From Mesobacillus foraminis (GTDB lineage Bacteria; Bacillota; Bacilli; Bacillales; Cytobacillaceae): DNA of 64,000 bases. Within the stretch, counting starts at the first letter, position 1. Each line of letters begins with the position of its first letter. Below the pieces are notes generated by a model, which saw only the letters and a program-made list of their open reading frames with translations, did not search any database and had not been told where the DNA came from. The stretch is from positions 19,991 through 83,990 of the forward strand of contig NZ_SLVV01000016.1 of the NCBI RefSeq assembly GCF_004340465.1. Direction: 5' to 3'. Positions 54,958-63,985 of the stretch are shown in pieces. Position numbers and translations under genes: made by a program.

Positions 54958-54998
54958 GTTTAATATTAAACGTCAAAAACTAAACTTTTAATATTAAA
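54958..54998. repeat. Paired TTTAATATTAAA palindromes
   Basis: GTTTAATATTAAAC (54958-54971) and TTTAATATTAAA (54987-54998), 28 bases apart. They could be operator sites. Confidence 0.5.
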
Positions 54999-55006
54999 CA
55001 GTCATG

Positions 55007-55040
55007 TTTACCCTTAAACCGATACCGATTTAAGGGTAAA
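55007..55040. repeat. 12-bp perfect inverted repeat
   Basis: TTTACCCTTAAA (55007-55018), 10-base loop, TTTAAGGGTAAA (55029-55040). No T-run. Confidence 0.6.
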
Positions 55041-55275
55041 TTTGAAGACCTAGGTAAGAAAGAGTCTAAACCCCACGAATAATGCTAATTCCTGGCGTAT
55101 TTGTCTCGGTGGAAGGTAAGGCTCGGGATATACTAAATTAGCTATGAGAAAGTTGTTCCTTTTTAACTAAACTGTACTGTTAGTAATAATAAGGAAAAAG
55201 CGATGCTTCCTTAGAGCATCGCAACTAAGTCGTGAATATAAAATTATAGATAGGGATCATCGTAAAATAACTAAT

Positions 55276-56310
55276 TTAATTTATGATTTTATTATCCTTA
55301 CTATATATGGTGATACGGTAAGGATCACTTCCAACCTTTGTTTTCATTTTATCCGATTTAAGGAAGTCATCAATGATTTTTTCAAGCAGTTGGGCAAAGT
55401 CTTTAGCGTTCTCATGTGAACTTGGTAAGGAGATAAACGCTTGAATCTCTGGTTCTGGATAGACGGAATATCCAACCATTCTAACTTTATACTCCTCTTT
55501 CCCTAATAGATCATCCTCAACAATATGAAGGATTTCCATCCATCTTCTATCCTGTTCCCTTTTTTCCATATCTATTTTCTTTATTTTTAATGGGAGGGGG
55601 TCGATTTTATTGGCTTGAAGAATATCATTAATCACTTGCTTCATCTCATCGGTCCTGGTCTCTGTATTAGGAATTTCAATCAATAGTTTCTTGGGATTAT
55701 ATTCCATACCTAGAGATAACACGTTAAAATCCCGTCTTTTTAACTCTTCGGTAACTGCAGGATGGAGGATGTCGTATTCCTGGCTAAATTGTTTTATTTT
55801 TTTTTCTTCCTTGGGATCGACGTCGATTTTACGTTCCTTATACTGGCTCACTTTTAATGTGTAGGCGTCATAATTCCTTGATTGTAAAACATCTCTCGCA
55901 ATCTTTTCTACATCAGCCTTAACGGAATTATAATATTTTTCCGAGCCCTCGATTCCAATCATAATTTCCTTTTCAGGAAAGGATACACCTGCTCCAGCAG
56001 TTTTGTAACCTTTTGCCCTGAGTTCTTCGGATATGACCACAACAACATCATCTTTATTTTCAAAAATTTGGCCCAAGTATGGAATTTTGGATACGATCTT
56101 TGCCATCGCAGGGGAAACGAAGGCTGAACCAATTAGGAAGCAAAATACAAGAACCGCTGCGCTGAAAGTGTACACTACTTTCTTACCGTATCCTCGCTGC
56201 GTCTTTCTACCTCTTCTAAGGCCAAGTTCAATCGCTTGATCCAATCTTTCTTCAGGGATATTTATTTTATCCACCTCTTTTTTTACGTTGCCGGATAAAT
56301 AATCATTCAT
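55276..56310 (-). CDS. Anti-sigma factor (DUF4030/DUF4179-like), membrane-bound
   Basis: 344 residues: an N-terminal cytoplasmic part (NIPEERLDQAIELGLRRGRK), one membrane helix (VVYTFSAAVLVFCFLIGSAF), then a large outside domain with repeats of the DUF4030 type. It is the partner of the ECF sigma factor encoded just upstream; stop and start share a base (TGATG), so the two are translationally coupled. It would hold the sigma factor at the membrane until a signal arrives; the signal is unknown. ATG 56310 follows GAGGAG. Confidence 0.8.
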   Translation of the reverse strand: MNDYLSGNVKKEVDKINIPEERLDQAIELGLRRGRKTQRGYGKKVVYTFSAAVLVFCFLIGSAFVSPAMAKIVSKIPYLGQIFENKDDVVVVISEELRAKGYKTAGAGVSFPEKEIMIGIEGSEKYYNSVKADVEKIARDVLQSRNYDAYTLKVSQYKERKIDVDPKEEKKIKQFSQEYDILHPAVTEELKRRDFNVLSLGMEYNPKKLLIEIPNTETRTDEMKQVINDILQANKIDPLPLKIKKIDMEKREQDRRWMEILHIVEDDLLGKEEYKVRMVGYSVYPEPEIQAFISLPSSHENAKDFAQLLEKIIDDFLKSDKMKTKVGSDPYRITIYSKDNKIIN

Positions 56311-56828
56311 CAGATACACTCCTCTTTTAAATCCGATTTCAATTGATTAATGGCTCTATGTAGTCGGGTTTTCACCGTTCCTTCGGGACAATTCAAAATT
56401 TCAGCAATTTGTTTTATGGAGAGGTCCTTGTAATATCTCAAAATAATCACTGTTTTATAATGCACTTCCAATCGTCCAATTGCTTCTACTAAATCCAATT
56501 TTTCTTCAATTCGCAGGCTCTGATTGTCCCCAAATACTTCAACATCACTAAAGGGAATCAACCGGTTATTTTTCTTAATAAAATCCAATGTAGTATTTAC
56601 TAAGATTCGTGATATCCAAGTAGAAAAATACTGAGGCTCTTTTAGTTGTTTGATGGATATAAAAGCTTTGTAAATTGTATCTTGAACAATATCCAGGGCA
56701 TCACTCTCATTTTTTACGTATAAATAAGCCATACGAAAGAGTTTATTCTTTTCATTTTGAATCAACTCCTGGAAGGCCTTTTCATTTCCTTTTTTCGCCT
56801 TGTTGATCTTTATTTCATCAATGGACAT
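56310..56828 (-). CDS. ECF RNA polymerase sigma factor
   Basis: 172 residues with sigma region 2 (FRMAYLYVKNESDALDIVQD then YKAFISIKQLK) and region 4 (LEVHYKTVIILRYYKDLSIK then CPEGTVKTRLHRA). Typical length. GAGGTGAG lies before the ATG. A TGAAAC/GTCTAA promoter upstream suggests that it drives its own operon. Overlaps the anti-sigma gene by one base. Confidence 0.92.
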   Translation of the reverse strand: MSIDEIKINKAKKGNEKAFQELIQNEKNKLFRMAYLYVKNESDALDIVQDTIYKAFISIKQLKEPQYFSTWISRILVNTTLDFIKKNNRLIPFSDVEVFGDNQSLRIEEKLDLVEAIGRLEVHYKTVIILRYYKDLSIKQIAEILNCPEGTVKTRLHRAINQLKSDLKEECI

Positions 56829-56851
56829 TTACTCACCTCTTTTTCTAACCG

Positions 56852-56881
56852 TTAGACAATTGATACTACAAAAACGTTTCA
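56852..56881 (-). promoter_or_regulatory. Probable ECF-type autoregulated promoter
   Basis: On the minus strand TGAAAC (plus 56876-56881), 18 bases, then GTCTAA (plus 56852-56857), the TGAAAC/CGTC form usual for ECF sigma factors, about 24 bases before the sigma gene start. Confidence 0.55.
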
Positions 56882-57327
56882 TCAAATGTAAATAAATTTA
56901 CCCCTTACGTATGAGTCATAACTATTCACAGGTAAATGACAGACCAATTCAAAACGAATTATGAAAATGGTGTCCTGACTCTTAACAAGGAAAAGCGATG
57001 CTTATCAGTAGCAGCCAAGGCTTAAACTGTTGTACCTATTACTTTAAGTGCATTTTTTCAAAAATTAAATAAAGCGAATGCTCCTTTAAGAACAATCGCT
57101 TTAAAATGAGTGATTGATACCCTATTTGATTTACATAAGTAAGCTAAATATAAAAATTAGGTGATTGGGTTTTATTCGATTTTACTGCCTCTCTGACAAC
57201 TTTGCTAATTTGGGCTCTGCTTCTCGGCCATTAAACTGAGGAAGTTTAAATACATTGTTTCACAAACTTAAGTGTATTAGAGGAATGATGCTCCTTTTGC
57301 TCAATAAGTAGTTCAACAATAAAGGAT
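56882..57327. other. Gene-free stretch
   Basis: Nothing I can support. Confidence 0.4.
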
Positions 57328-57837
57328 TTATTCCCGCTGGACCCTATTTTCTTCGCTTTGACGGACGATCTCGTCAACGACGTGCTCGATCGGTGCGGTG
57401 GCGTCGATTATAATACCGCTTTTTGGAATGTCTTCTTTCGTTTGGTGCAATCGCACAATGAGTTCCCGCTCCGTTTTCTTGCCGCCCCACTCATTTTCCG
57501 GTCGCTGGTTTAGCCGCCGGTTCAATGTGTCAAGGTCGACCTCGAGGACAAACACGCCGTCAAATAGATCTATAAATTTCGAAAAGTTCCTAGAACCACC
57601 GCAGAAGAATGTTACAGCCTCATTGTGGTTGGCGACTAGTGCTTTTACTTTGTATACATGCCAAATGTGGTGCTCGTGCGTGCAGCCATCCATCAGTTTA
57701 CCAGTTTCTGGATTACCTTGATAAGCCAATTCACGGTCACCATTAATGGCATGGTAGCCGCGCCGCTGCAATTCTTTGCAGACCGTAGTTTTGCCGGTGC
57801 AGGAAACGCCTTCAATCAAATAATTCCTAATACCCAT
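57328..57837 (-). CDS. P-loop nucleotide-binding protein, kinase-like
   Basis: 169 residues with a Walker A at the N-terminus (IEGVSCTGKTTV) and a kinase-type layout: GDRELAYQG near 35, HHIWHVYKVKAL, the strand GVFVLEVD and a lid-like RLNQRPENEWGGKKTER. It resembles shikimate/adenylate-kinase-like AAA_33 proteins. Substrate unknown. ATG 57837 follows GGAGGGG. It stands alone. Confidence 0.72.
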   Translation of the reverse strand: MGIRNYLIEGVSCTGKTTVCKELQRRGYHAINGDRELAYQGNPETGKLMDGCTHEHHIWHVYKVKALVANHNEAVTFFCGGSRNFSKFIDLFDGVFVLEVDLDTLNRRLNQRPENEWGGKKTERELIVRLHQTKEDIPKSGIIIDATAPIEHVVDEIVRQSEENRVQRE

Positions 57838-57852
57838 GGCTAGCCCCTCCAT

Positions 57853-58070
57853 TAATGTTGTTAAACTGCCCCTTTAGTATAATAAGAAAAAGCTGCATTC
57901 ATGGGCAGCTGGATCTTCATTATAAGCCTCCGTAAGATGAGCAAGTCGCTTAATCTCCATGAACACATTTTTCTCGAACTATGCAGCAGATTCTGCACAG
58001 AACAGTTATAGGTTTATCAATTTACTTAGAAGTCTAAACTGGATAATAAAATGTGGAGAGAGCAATCATT
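57853..58070. other. Divergent intergenic gap
   Basis: Region between two outward-reading genes; presumably both promoters. Confidence 0.4.
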
Positions 58071-58583
58071 ATGTATCTTTTATTAGTGGTCGTTACTTAT
58101 ATTGTATTTGCCTATTTCTTTGTTGATTGGAAGAACTGGAATAAGTATTATCCTACAATCCAATTCTTTATCATTTGTAACTTGCTTTATAATTTTTTAT
58201 TTTATAACCATACTCTTTGGAGATATCATGCATTAACAGTAGACTGGTTAAATCATACTCTTATCGATCTGACTTTTTCATTTATCATTGTGCCAGTCGT
58301 TATTATGATCTTTTTAAGGTATTATCCTAAAGGAAAAAAACGATTTTTCTATATGGGAATATGGATAACTTACTTTACCATCCTTGAATATCTGTTCTAT
58401 AAAAAGGGGCTTTTCATATACGAAAATGATTGGAATCTTTTTTGGTCTGGTGTCTTTAATTTAATTCTTTTTACTATGGTTCGAATTCATTATAAAAGCC
58501 CTGTCACAGCTCTAATTGTATCGATCCCTTTAATTGCATTCCTATTAGTTTTGTTCCACCCTCCTCTAAATAGTTTAAAATAA
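58071..58583 (+). CDS. CBO0543 family membrane protein
   Basis: 170 residues with about five helices: MYLLLVVVTYIVFAYFFVDW, QFFIICNLLYNFLFYNHTLW, then FSFIIVPVVIMIFLRYYPKG. These blocks match the CBO0543 family (Bacillus/Clostridium membrane protein of unknown function). ATG 58071 follows GGAGAG at some distance; a GTG six codons upstream is possible. It may be transcribed with the 31-residue gene 15 bases downstream. Confidence 0.75.
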   Translation: MYLLLVVVTYIVFAYFFVDWKNWNKYYPTIQFFIICNLLYNFLFYNHTLWRYHALTVDWLNHTLIDLTFSFIIVPVVIMIFLRYYPKGKKRFFYMGIWITYFTILEYLFYKKGLFIYENDWNLFWSGVFNLILFTMVRIHYKSPVTALIVSIPLIAFLLVLFHPPLNSLK

Positions 58584-58598
58584 TTGCCAGGTGATTAT

Positions 58599-58694
58599 AT
58601 GACAACTGAGCCAATACCAACACCCGTTTTTTTTATTCTGTTGTTCATCATTTATCTATTGATGTGGATTTATCTTTTTAGAAATAAAAATTAA
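58599..58694 (+). CDS. 31-residue membrane peptide
   Basis: MTTEPIPTPVFFILLFIIY and onward to FRNKN: one membrane helix with a short outside N-terminus and a positive tail. CCAGGTG lies 6 bases before the ATG, 15 bases after the CBO0543 gene. A likely partner or regulator peptide of that protein; function unknown. Confidence 0.5.
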   Translation: MTTEPIPTPVFFILLFIIYLLMWIYLFRNKN

Positions 58695-58856
58695 TATTTG
58701 TCTTATGCACACTTTAGTTCAAATTCGAATAGATGAAATTTTATCTACCTTATTCCACAAATGCCCGTTACCGGAGCCACCTTAAATGGCAGCTAGATTT
58801 TCTAAATACACTCGTTAACTCCAAAAGAATTACAATAAAAATGGCGTTGATCAAGT

Positions 58857-59025
58857 TTAATTATTTTCGCTTTCAATTAATTCTATAATAACATCAGAAA
58901 AAACATCCACTGCCCATATTCTTCTATATATTTTCAAATCCCCCAATTTGTATTATCACAGAGTTATTTATAAGGTCTTCATTGTTTAACATCTTTTCTA
59001 ACAACTCAATAAAAGCTGGTTCCAT
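58857..59025 (-). pseudogene. Small frameshifted gene
   Basis: From ATG 59025: EPAFIELLEKMLNNEDLINN then SVIIQIGGFENI and a stop. One base shift gives YRRIWAVDVFSDVIIELIES. A 55-residue protein broken in the middle. Family not recognised. Confidence 0.45.
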
Positions 59026-59121
59026 TTTAGATATGAGGAATAAATTGAACTATTTCAATAAAATTCTCCTCTATTATAACGGTATATAAACAGTTATGAG
59101 TTCTAACTTCATTTTAATATT

Positions 59122-60015
59122 TTATTCTCCTGTATCCAGATCCACCAATATCTGATCCAGCGCTCTTTTTGCCAGAGTAACAAATTGTGGGTTTGTTAGT
59201 CGATAGTATGGAATGATAAGTACTGCCTGGTGAAGTGCATACCCTCGAGCCCGAAGCCATGTATCTTTGTCGGCATGAATTATGGAATTTTGAAAGACTT
59301 TTCGCCCTTTGGTGTTGAATATACTCCAAGCAGGTATTAGGTCAAACGCCGGGTCTCCAATTCCCACTGAACCAAAGTCGATGACCGCAGCTAAACGTCC
59401 CGAATGAACCAAAAGATTTGTTCTAAGTAAATCAGCATGTATCCATACTGCATGACCGTTCCAGACAGAAGCTTTACATGACTCTTCCCATGCAGCTAAT
59501 ACTCTGTCTCTGTCCAGCAAATCATCTGCCTCATCAATACATTCTAATGTTCTTTTATTTAACTCAAGCAAAGGTGATCTCCCTGCCCTGGGCGCATCAG
59601 AAGGCACATCAATTGAGTGCATCTCATTTACAAAATCCGCCAAGTCTTTTGCAACTTCTCTTTCATCATGAATTAACTCATCAGAATAGTTATTTCCCTC
59701 TATCCATTTGTATAAAGCCCAGTTCACAGGGTACGAGGCATTGGGTTGTCCTATAGCAATAGGTTCGGGTATCTTAAGGGTCAAGTGGGGAGCAAGATAT
59801 GGAATCCATCTCCACTCTTTTTCTATATCTGCCCACTCCATAACCCTGGGTAGGCGAATATAAAGCTCTTGCCCCAGCCTGTAAACATGATTTACCGTTC
59901 CAACTGAATTCACTGGAGTTATCGGTAATATAGAGAATTCAGGGAACTGCTCATTGATTAAGCCTCTAACTATACTTAGATTAACATCCAATTCATTGTC
60001 ATGCATTCTGCTCAT
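59122..60015 (-). CDS. Aminoglycoside phosphotransferase (APH) family protein
   Basis: 297 residues with a protein-kinase-like fold. The catalytic loop WIHADLLRTNLLVHSGRLAA is followed by VIDFGSVGIGDPAFDLIPAW: HxDLxxxN and the iDF metal site are intact. The N-terminal lobe is VNHVYRLGQELYIRLPRV. It could phosphorylate an aminoglycoside or macrolide, or a metabolite such as choline or homoserine; the sequence does not decide. GTAGGTGG lies before the ATG. Monocistronic. Confidence 0.88.
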   Translation of the reverse strand: MSRMHDNELDVNLSIVRGLINEQFPEFSILPITPVNSVGTVNHVYRLGQELYIRLPRVMEWADIEKEWRWIPYLAPHLTLKIPEPIAIGQPNASYPVNWALYKWIEGNNYSDELIHDEREVAKDLADFVNEMHSIDVPSDAPRAGRSPLLELNKRTLECIDEADDLLDRDRVLAAWEESCKASVWNGHAVWIHADLLRTNLLVHSGRLAAVIDFGSVGIGDPAFDLIPAWSIFNTKGRKVFQNSIIHADKDTWLRARGYALHQAVLIIPYYRLTNPQFVTLAKRALDQILVDLDTGE

Positions 60016-60122
60016 ATTTCCACCTACTATCTTATCTTATATTTTTCCAAGTTCCCTTCTTTACAAATAACAAATTTTTATCCATTTAGTAAACCTTGAT
60101 CGTACCTCAGGAATGTAAAAAG

Positions 60123-60152
60123 GTCATCCTTTCAACGTAGGATGGCTTTTTT
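60123..60152 (+). terminator. Terminator-like hairpin
   Basis: GTCATCCT (60123-60130) and AGGATGGC (60139-60146), then TTTTTT. The same motif recurs at 61715. Confidence 0.6.
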
Positions 60153-60411
60153 GCATGGTTTCGGTATCGAACCACTATGCAAAAAACTTCGAGTTCCCCC
60201 ACTTGTATTCTTGGAAAAGGAAGGTTAGTTGGCATAAACATTTATAGTTAATATCAGTATTAAGCTATTTATTGAAAAATGTTAATAAACTATGAGCTGG
60301 TTTAGTTGAAGAAGTAAAAAGCAGCTTATATAGTATAATCGCGCCCAATTATTAAAGATACTTTGTCTCATTTGAATTACTCATTAGCACACGTGTTTGT
60401 TATTACTGCGG
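60153..60411. other. Gene-free stretch
   Basis: Nothing I can support. Confidence 0.4.
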
Positions 60412-60837
60412 CTACTCCACTGGGACACTTACATTAAAATTAACCCCGAACTTGTCCTTTACCATCCCGTACAAGGGGCTGAAATCCGTCTTATGAAGGG
60501 GTATAACGACTTGGCCGCCGTCTTCCAAAGCAGCGAAGATTTCTCTCGCTCTTGCCTCTTCCTTGGGATGGATTGCAATCTGAATCGAATTGCCTGGCTG
60601 ATAATGCATGCCTGCAAACGTATCGGAGAACATGAGATCCGCGTCTCCGACTTTCAAGTGTGCATGCATAATGCGATTCTTCATGTTATCCGTCAACGGA
60701 TGATTCGGGTCAGCTGGCATATCTCCGTAGGTCATGATGCCCATCACTTTCCCGCCAAGCACTTTCTCGTAAAAATGGACCGCTTCTCTCGCGTTTCCGT
60801 CAAAAAACAAATACGGGTTCAAACTAATTGACACCAT
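60412..60837 (-). CDS. PhnB-like VOC protein
   Basis: 141 residues of the PhnB/3-demethylubiquinone-methyltransferase-like branch of the VOC fold: SLNPYLFFDGNAREAVHFYE then KVLGGKVMGIMTYGDMP, HAHLKVGDADLMFSD, and LYGMVKDKFGVNFNVSVPV. No reaction is assigned to most members. AAAGGAG lies before the ATG. More GC-rich than its flanks, suggesting later arrival. Confidence 0.87.
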   Translation of the reverse strand: MVSISLNPYLFFDGNAREAVHFYEKVLGGKVMGIMTYGDMPADPNHPLTDNMKNRIMHAHLKVGDADLMFSDTFAGMHYQPGNSIQIAIHPKEEARAREIFAALEDGGQVVIPLHKTDFSPLYGMVKDKFGVNFNVSVPVE

Positions 60838-61190
60838 TCAACAACTCCTTTGGAATAATTTAGGACCACTTCATTCATGATACATTAATATTTCAGCTTG
60901 CGTAAGCTGAACTAACCCACTAGATAACCTGCACCTTTACTAGAACTAGAAATAAAAGCAGCAGGTACAACCTTTTGTGAACTCAAGCACTGGTTAATTT
61001 AATATAATTTGCTTCACAAAGAAATAGAGGAAAATCAATCAAAACATCGTAATACCTTAAAGCATGTTGAATCAAAATGGGATTAGTCCAACTCCTTAAA
61101 ATCCGAACGAATACTTCTCCTTTTAACTAAACGCTCCTCTTATCACGCATACCTCAGCTTCCTAAAGATTGCGAGGTAACAAGTTTAGCC
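60838..61190. other. Gene-free stretch
   Basis: Nothing I can support. Confidence 0.4.
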
Positions 61191-61406
61191 ATGCTTCTCC
61201 ATTATTACGATGTAAAAGTCAGCAAAATGGAGTATGGGATATCTCTCGGTAATCCATATTACGGCTTTGTAGAGAATATGAATTCCTTAATAACCCAGGT
61301 TGGGATTATCATGAACCGATTGGCAGAAATTGCTAAGGAGTATTTAGGAGAGCATGTATCAGAACTCACTGGCGGCACTTTCGATGAGATTTTAAATCAC
61401 GTTTGA
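61191..61406 (+). CDS. Possible small protein or fragment (71 codons)
   Basis: The reading has helical protein character (NSLITQVGIIMNRLAEIAKE then LGEHVSELTGGTFDEILNH) but no ribosome site at either possible start (61191 or ATG 61227). Likely a gene remnant. Family not recognised. Confidence 0.3.
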   Translation: MLLHYYDVKVSKMEYGISLGNPYYGFVENMNSLITQVGIIMNRLAEIAKEYLGEHVSELTGGTFDEILNHV

Positions 61407-61713
61407 TCACATACACAATGTAACAAGAGTTAGATAGCTCTTATTTTCAAACCTGGCATACAAAACAAGGTGCTATAGATCACAAAGAAGGAACACTCGG
61501 TTTAGTATGATGAAAACTATACCCACTTTAACGACCCTGACTGTTGAATTGAAAGTTATTCATTAATCCATCGAAAAAATTCTTAAATTAAACATAAATG
61601 CCTAAACCCTGGGTATTCTAGGGAAGACGTTGTGATAACATCTAATTAAAAGCCTTTTCCCCTTGCCCAATAGGTGGCTTTTTATCTTTAATTGGTTTGG
61701 TGTCATTTTTTAG
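61407..61713. other. Gene-free stretch
   Basis: Nothing I can support. Confidence 0.4.
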
Positions 61714-61745
61714 AGTCATCCTACCCTATAGGATGGCTTCTTTTT
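61714..61745 (+). terminator. Terminator-like hairpin
   Basis: AGTCATCCT (61714-61722) and AGGATGGCT (61730-61738), then TCTTTTT; closely similar to the one at 60123. Confidence 0.55.
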
Positions 61746-62042
61746 GTACCTTTGTTTAAAGAATTGGTTATTCAATTAATGCCCTTACATAAATGGGAAT
61801 TATCACATATAGTATATAGTATCCGTTATGAATACCCTCAATGGGACAATTTTTTTAAAACTAACCTTGCATTAGGGGAGGGTTGGTTTTTTTATATCGG
61901 CGTTATTTCCTAATCCTTGAAGACATCGACACGTTTACAAAAGAAAACCGCATTGCTATTTGCGGTTTGGGAATAGAGGATTATATGTCTACTCAAGATA
62001 TGGTATTTTGAATCATTGGGTGACAGCATAGAGTTAATTACC
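61746..62042. other. Gene-free stretch
   Basis: Nothing I can support. Confidence 0.4.
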
Positions 62043-62107
62043 TAGCCCTAACATGCGGATTCCAGTAGTTAACTCTCAATGGAGGCGATGCTTACTTTCT
62101 GCTGCCT
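62043..62107 (+). repeat. Dispersed repeat, copy 2
   Basis: Matches 37909-37975: TAGCCCTAACATGC, CAGTAGTTA, GGCGATGCTTACTTT. It lies just downstream of the desaturase-like gene. Confidence 0.6.
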
Positions 62108-62149
62108 TTAATCATTCACACGAGCAATAACCTTTTGAATGTATTCTTC

Positions 62150-63730
62150 TTATAGTGTTAATAGTTTTTGAGCCACTATATACCCCGACCCACCATTGAC
62201 CCCATGTCCGGGCCAAGTTGCGGCCCCGAGCATATACACATTTGGAATTGCTGTCTGATGCCCCGGTTGCCCTGGTAATGGTCTCAAGAGATAACTCTGA
62301 CCTAAATCATGTGCACCTCCATACGGATCCCCCGGGCCAGCATTTGGGTTATACTTAGCAATTGTGTCTGGGGTGACCACGTATTTTCCAATGACAGCGC
62401 TTGGAATGTTTGGTATATGCTTCCTGACCACGCTTAGCACTCGCTCTGTAAAACGCTCTGTCAAATCATGAGACCATGTCCCATCTCCCACATCGATGAG
62501 ATTTGCAGCATCCCCGCTTGGCCTAATAGGTACTTCCAGCACTTGAATACGCATAATGGCTTTTCCTGACGGTGCCCGCGTAGGATCAAGATTTGTCGAA
62601 CAATCTACTGTAAAGGTCGGATTTGCCGGAAGCAGATTAGCTGCAGCTTGGGCAATGGCTAAGGTAAATCCGTCTAGCCCATCTGTTAGATGGGGCTGAC
62701 CGACACGGTTAAACCGCTTATCGGGCCAGTTTGGCGGCTCACTCAGAGCTAAATGGATTTGCACACAGCCCTTGCCGTATCGATATTGTTTTGCTAGCGC
62801 GCGCAGTGGTGGTGATATTTCGGTATCGGCTAATAGCGAGAGATACAGCTGGTCAGGGGTGGTTGAGGCTACGACCGCCTGTTTGGCACGGTATTTTTTT
62901 CCCTTTGAGGCCTTTACACCAACTGCTCTACCATCTTCCACTAAAATCCTCTCGACATGAATCCCTGTAAGAATTTCCCCGCCTTGGTCCGTGATTAGCT
63001 GTGCTAATGCTTGAACTAACTTTTCACTGCCGCCCTCAGGTATTGGCATTCCGCCGCCCATCAATGCCATCACGGTGAGAGGCACCCAAATTCCACTTCC
63101 TACCTCATCCGGTGTGCGGCCAAGATGAGTAACCCATGAAGCAAGCATCGCCCTCGTCACAGGTGACTGAAGTGAACTTACCGTATTACGGGCCGTTGAA
63201 ACCAACGATGCTGCAAATGGTGAATAACCAACTCCGCCTTCTTGATGAAGTAAACGCTGGATGATAGGTGAAGCTTCTGCACTGGAAAGATCCATGTTAA
63301 ATAACCCAAAAACATCGTTTACATAAGGACTCAACTGTTCAAACATCCCTGCGAGCGCTGTGCCGTCACCAGGTACCAACCGTTCCACCTCAGCGATGAG
63401 CCCCTCAAAGGAAGAGGGAAGGACCGCTGTTCGTCCGTCTTCCATCGAAACGCCAGTCGGCAGGTCTGTATTTAAATAGCGAAGACCGCGTGCTTCTAAG
63501 TCCTCTCTCAACTCAGCGTACGCTGGTCCGGATATAAAGAGCGGATGAGCAGCAGCATAGCCATCGTGCTTGAAACCTGGCAGTGTCAGCTCTTCTGTGC
63601 GGAGAAATCCTCCTGGACGATCATTTTTTTCTAAAACTAGTACACTTCTCCCGGCCCGAGTTAAATAGGCGGCCGTTATTAGCGCATTATGGCCACTGCC
63701 AATAATAATTACATCAAATTGATCCATCAT
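62150..63730 (-). CDS. Phytoene-desaturase-like FAD oxidoreductase
   Basis: 526 residues. The N-terminal Rossmann motif is DVIIIGSGHNALITAAYLTR, followed by RSVLVLEKNDRPGGFLRTEE, and the C-terminal FAD signature is NVYMLGAATWPGHGVNGGSG. It belongs to the PYROXD2/CrtI-like branch (NAD(P)/FAD-dependent oxidoreductase); it may act on a carotenoid or another lipid, but no carotenoid genes are near. GGAGAGAG lies before a double ATG. GC content is plainly higher than the flanks, suggesting lateral transfer. Confidence 0.85.
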   Translation of the reverse strand: MMDQFDVIIIGSGHNALITAAYLTRAGRSVLVLEKNDRPGGFLRTEELTLPGFKHDGYAAAHPLFISGPAYAELREDLEARGLRYLNTDLPTGVSMEDGRTAVLPSSFEGLIAEVERLVPGDGTALAGMFEQLSPYVNDVFGLFNMDLSSAEASPIIQRLLHQEGGVGYSPFAASLVSTARNTVSSLQSPVTRAMLASWVTHLGRTPDEVGSGIWVPLTVMALMGGGMPIPEGGSEKLVQALAQLITDQGGEILTGIHVERILVEDGRAVGVKASKGKKYRAKQAVVASTTPDQLYLSLLADTEISPPLRALAKQYRYGKGCVQIHLALSEPPNWPDKRFNRVGQPHLTDGLDGFTLAIAQAAANLLPANPTFTVDCSTNLDPTRAPSGKAIMRIQVLEVPIRPSGDAANLIDVGDGTWSHDLTERFTERVLSVVRKHIPNIPSAVIGKYVVTPDTIAKYNPNAGPGDPYGGAHDLGQSYLLRPLPGQPGHQTAIPNVYMLGAATWPGHGVNGGSGYIVAQKLLTL

Positions 63731-63944
63731 CTCTCTCCTTTTACGATATCTACGTAAAAAGATATTATGATTTTTAGATAATAAGTACTAAATTTAAGAC
63801 GAAATATTTTCAGATGTCTCTACCATTTAATGGTACCACCCTCTCTGGTGAAACCATTTTTTCTAGCGCTGCAGGATTCCGTGAACTTTACAGCTATTAA
63901 ATCAGAATAAAGAGGCTGGGACAAAACCCTGCTCTGATAATGAA
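63731..63944. other. Upstream region of the desaturase-like gene
   Basis: No gene. The AGGCTGGGACAAAACC string at 63913 begins the palindromic element listed next. Confidence 0.45.
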
Positions 63945-63985
63945 AAAGCCGGTGAAATTTACGACGAGTAAATTTCACCGGCTTT
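63945..63985. repeat. 18-bp perfect palindrome (hairpin element)
   Basis: Arms at 63945-63962 and 63968-63985 are perfectly complementary (AAAGCCGGTG...CACCGGCTTT) with a 5-base loop GACGA, followed by T-rich sequence. Together with AGGCTGGGACAAAACC 32 bases upstream it looks like a dispersed Bacillaceae palindromic element or terminator. Confidence 0.65.

Larger units (their letters stand above)
54549..55275. other. Gene-free stretch with palindromes
   Basis: No intact gene. A short forward trace near 54690-54765 (QEVITWMMENPSRYWTAIWE) is a likely gene remnant. Three palindromes lie at 54958-55040 and are listed separately. Confidence 0.45.

Noticed and set aside
54885..55045. CRISPR-like repeats
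   Set aside because: The repeated units are only 12-14 bp palindromes, two in number, with no regular spacers and no cas genes.
61692..61913. A 73-codon forward frame
   Set aside because: It spans a terminator hairpin and has no ribosome site.
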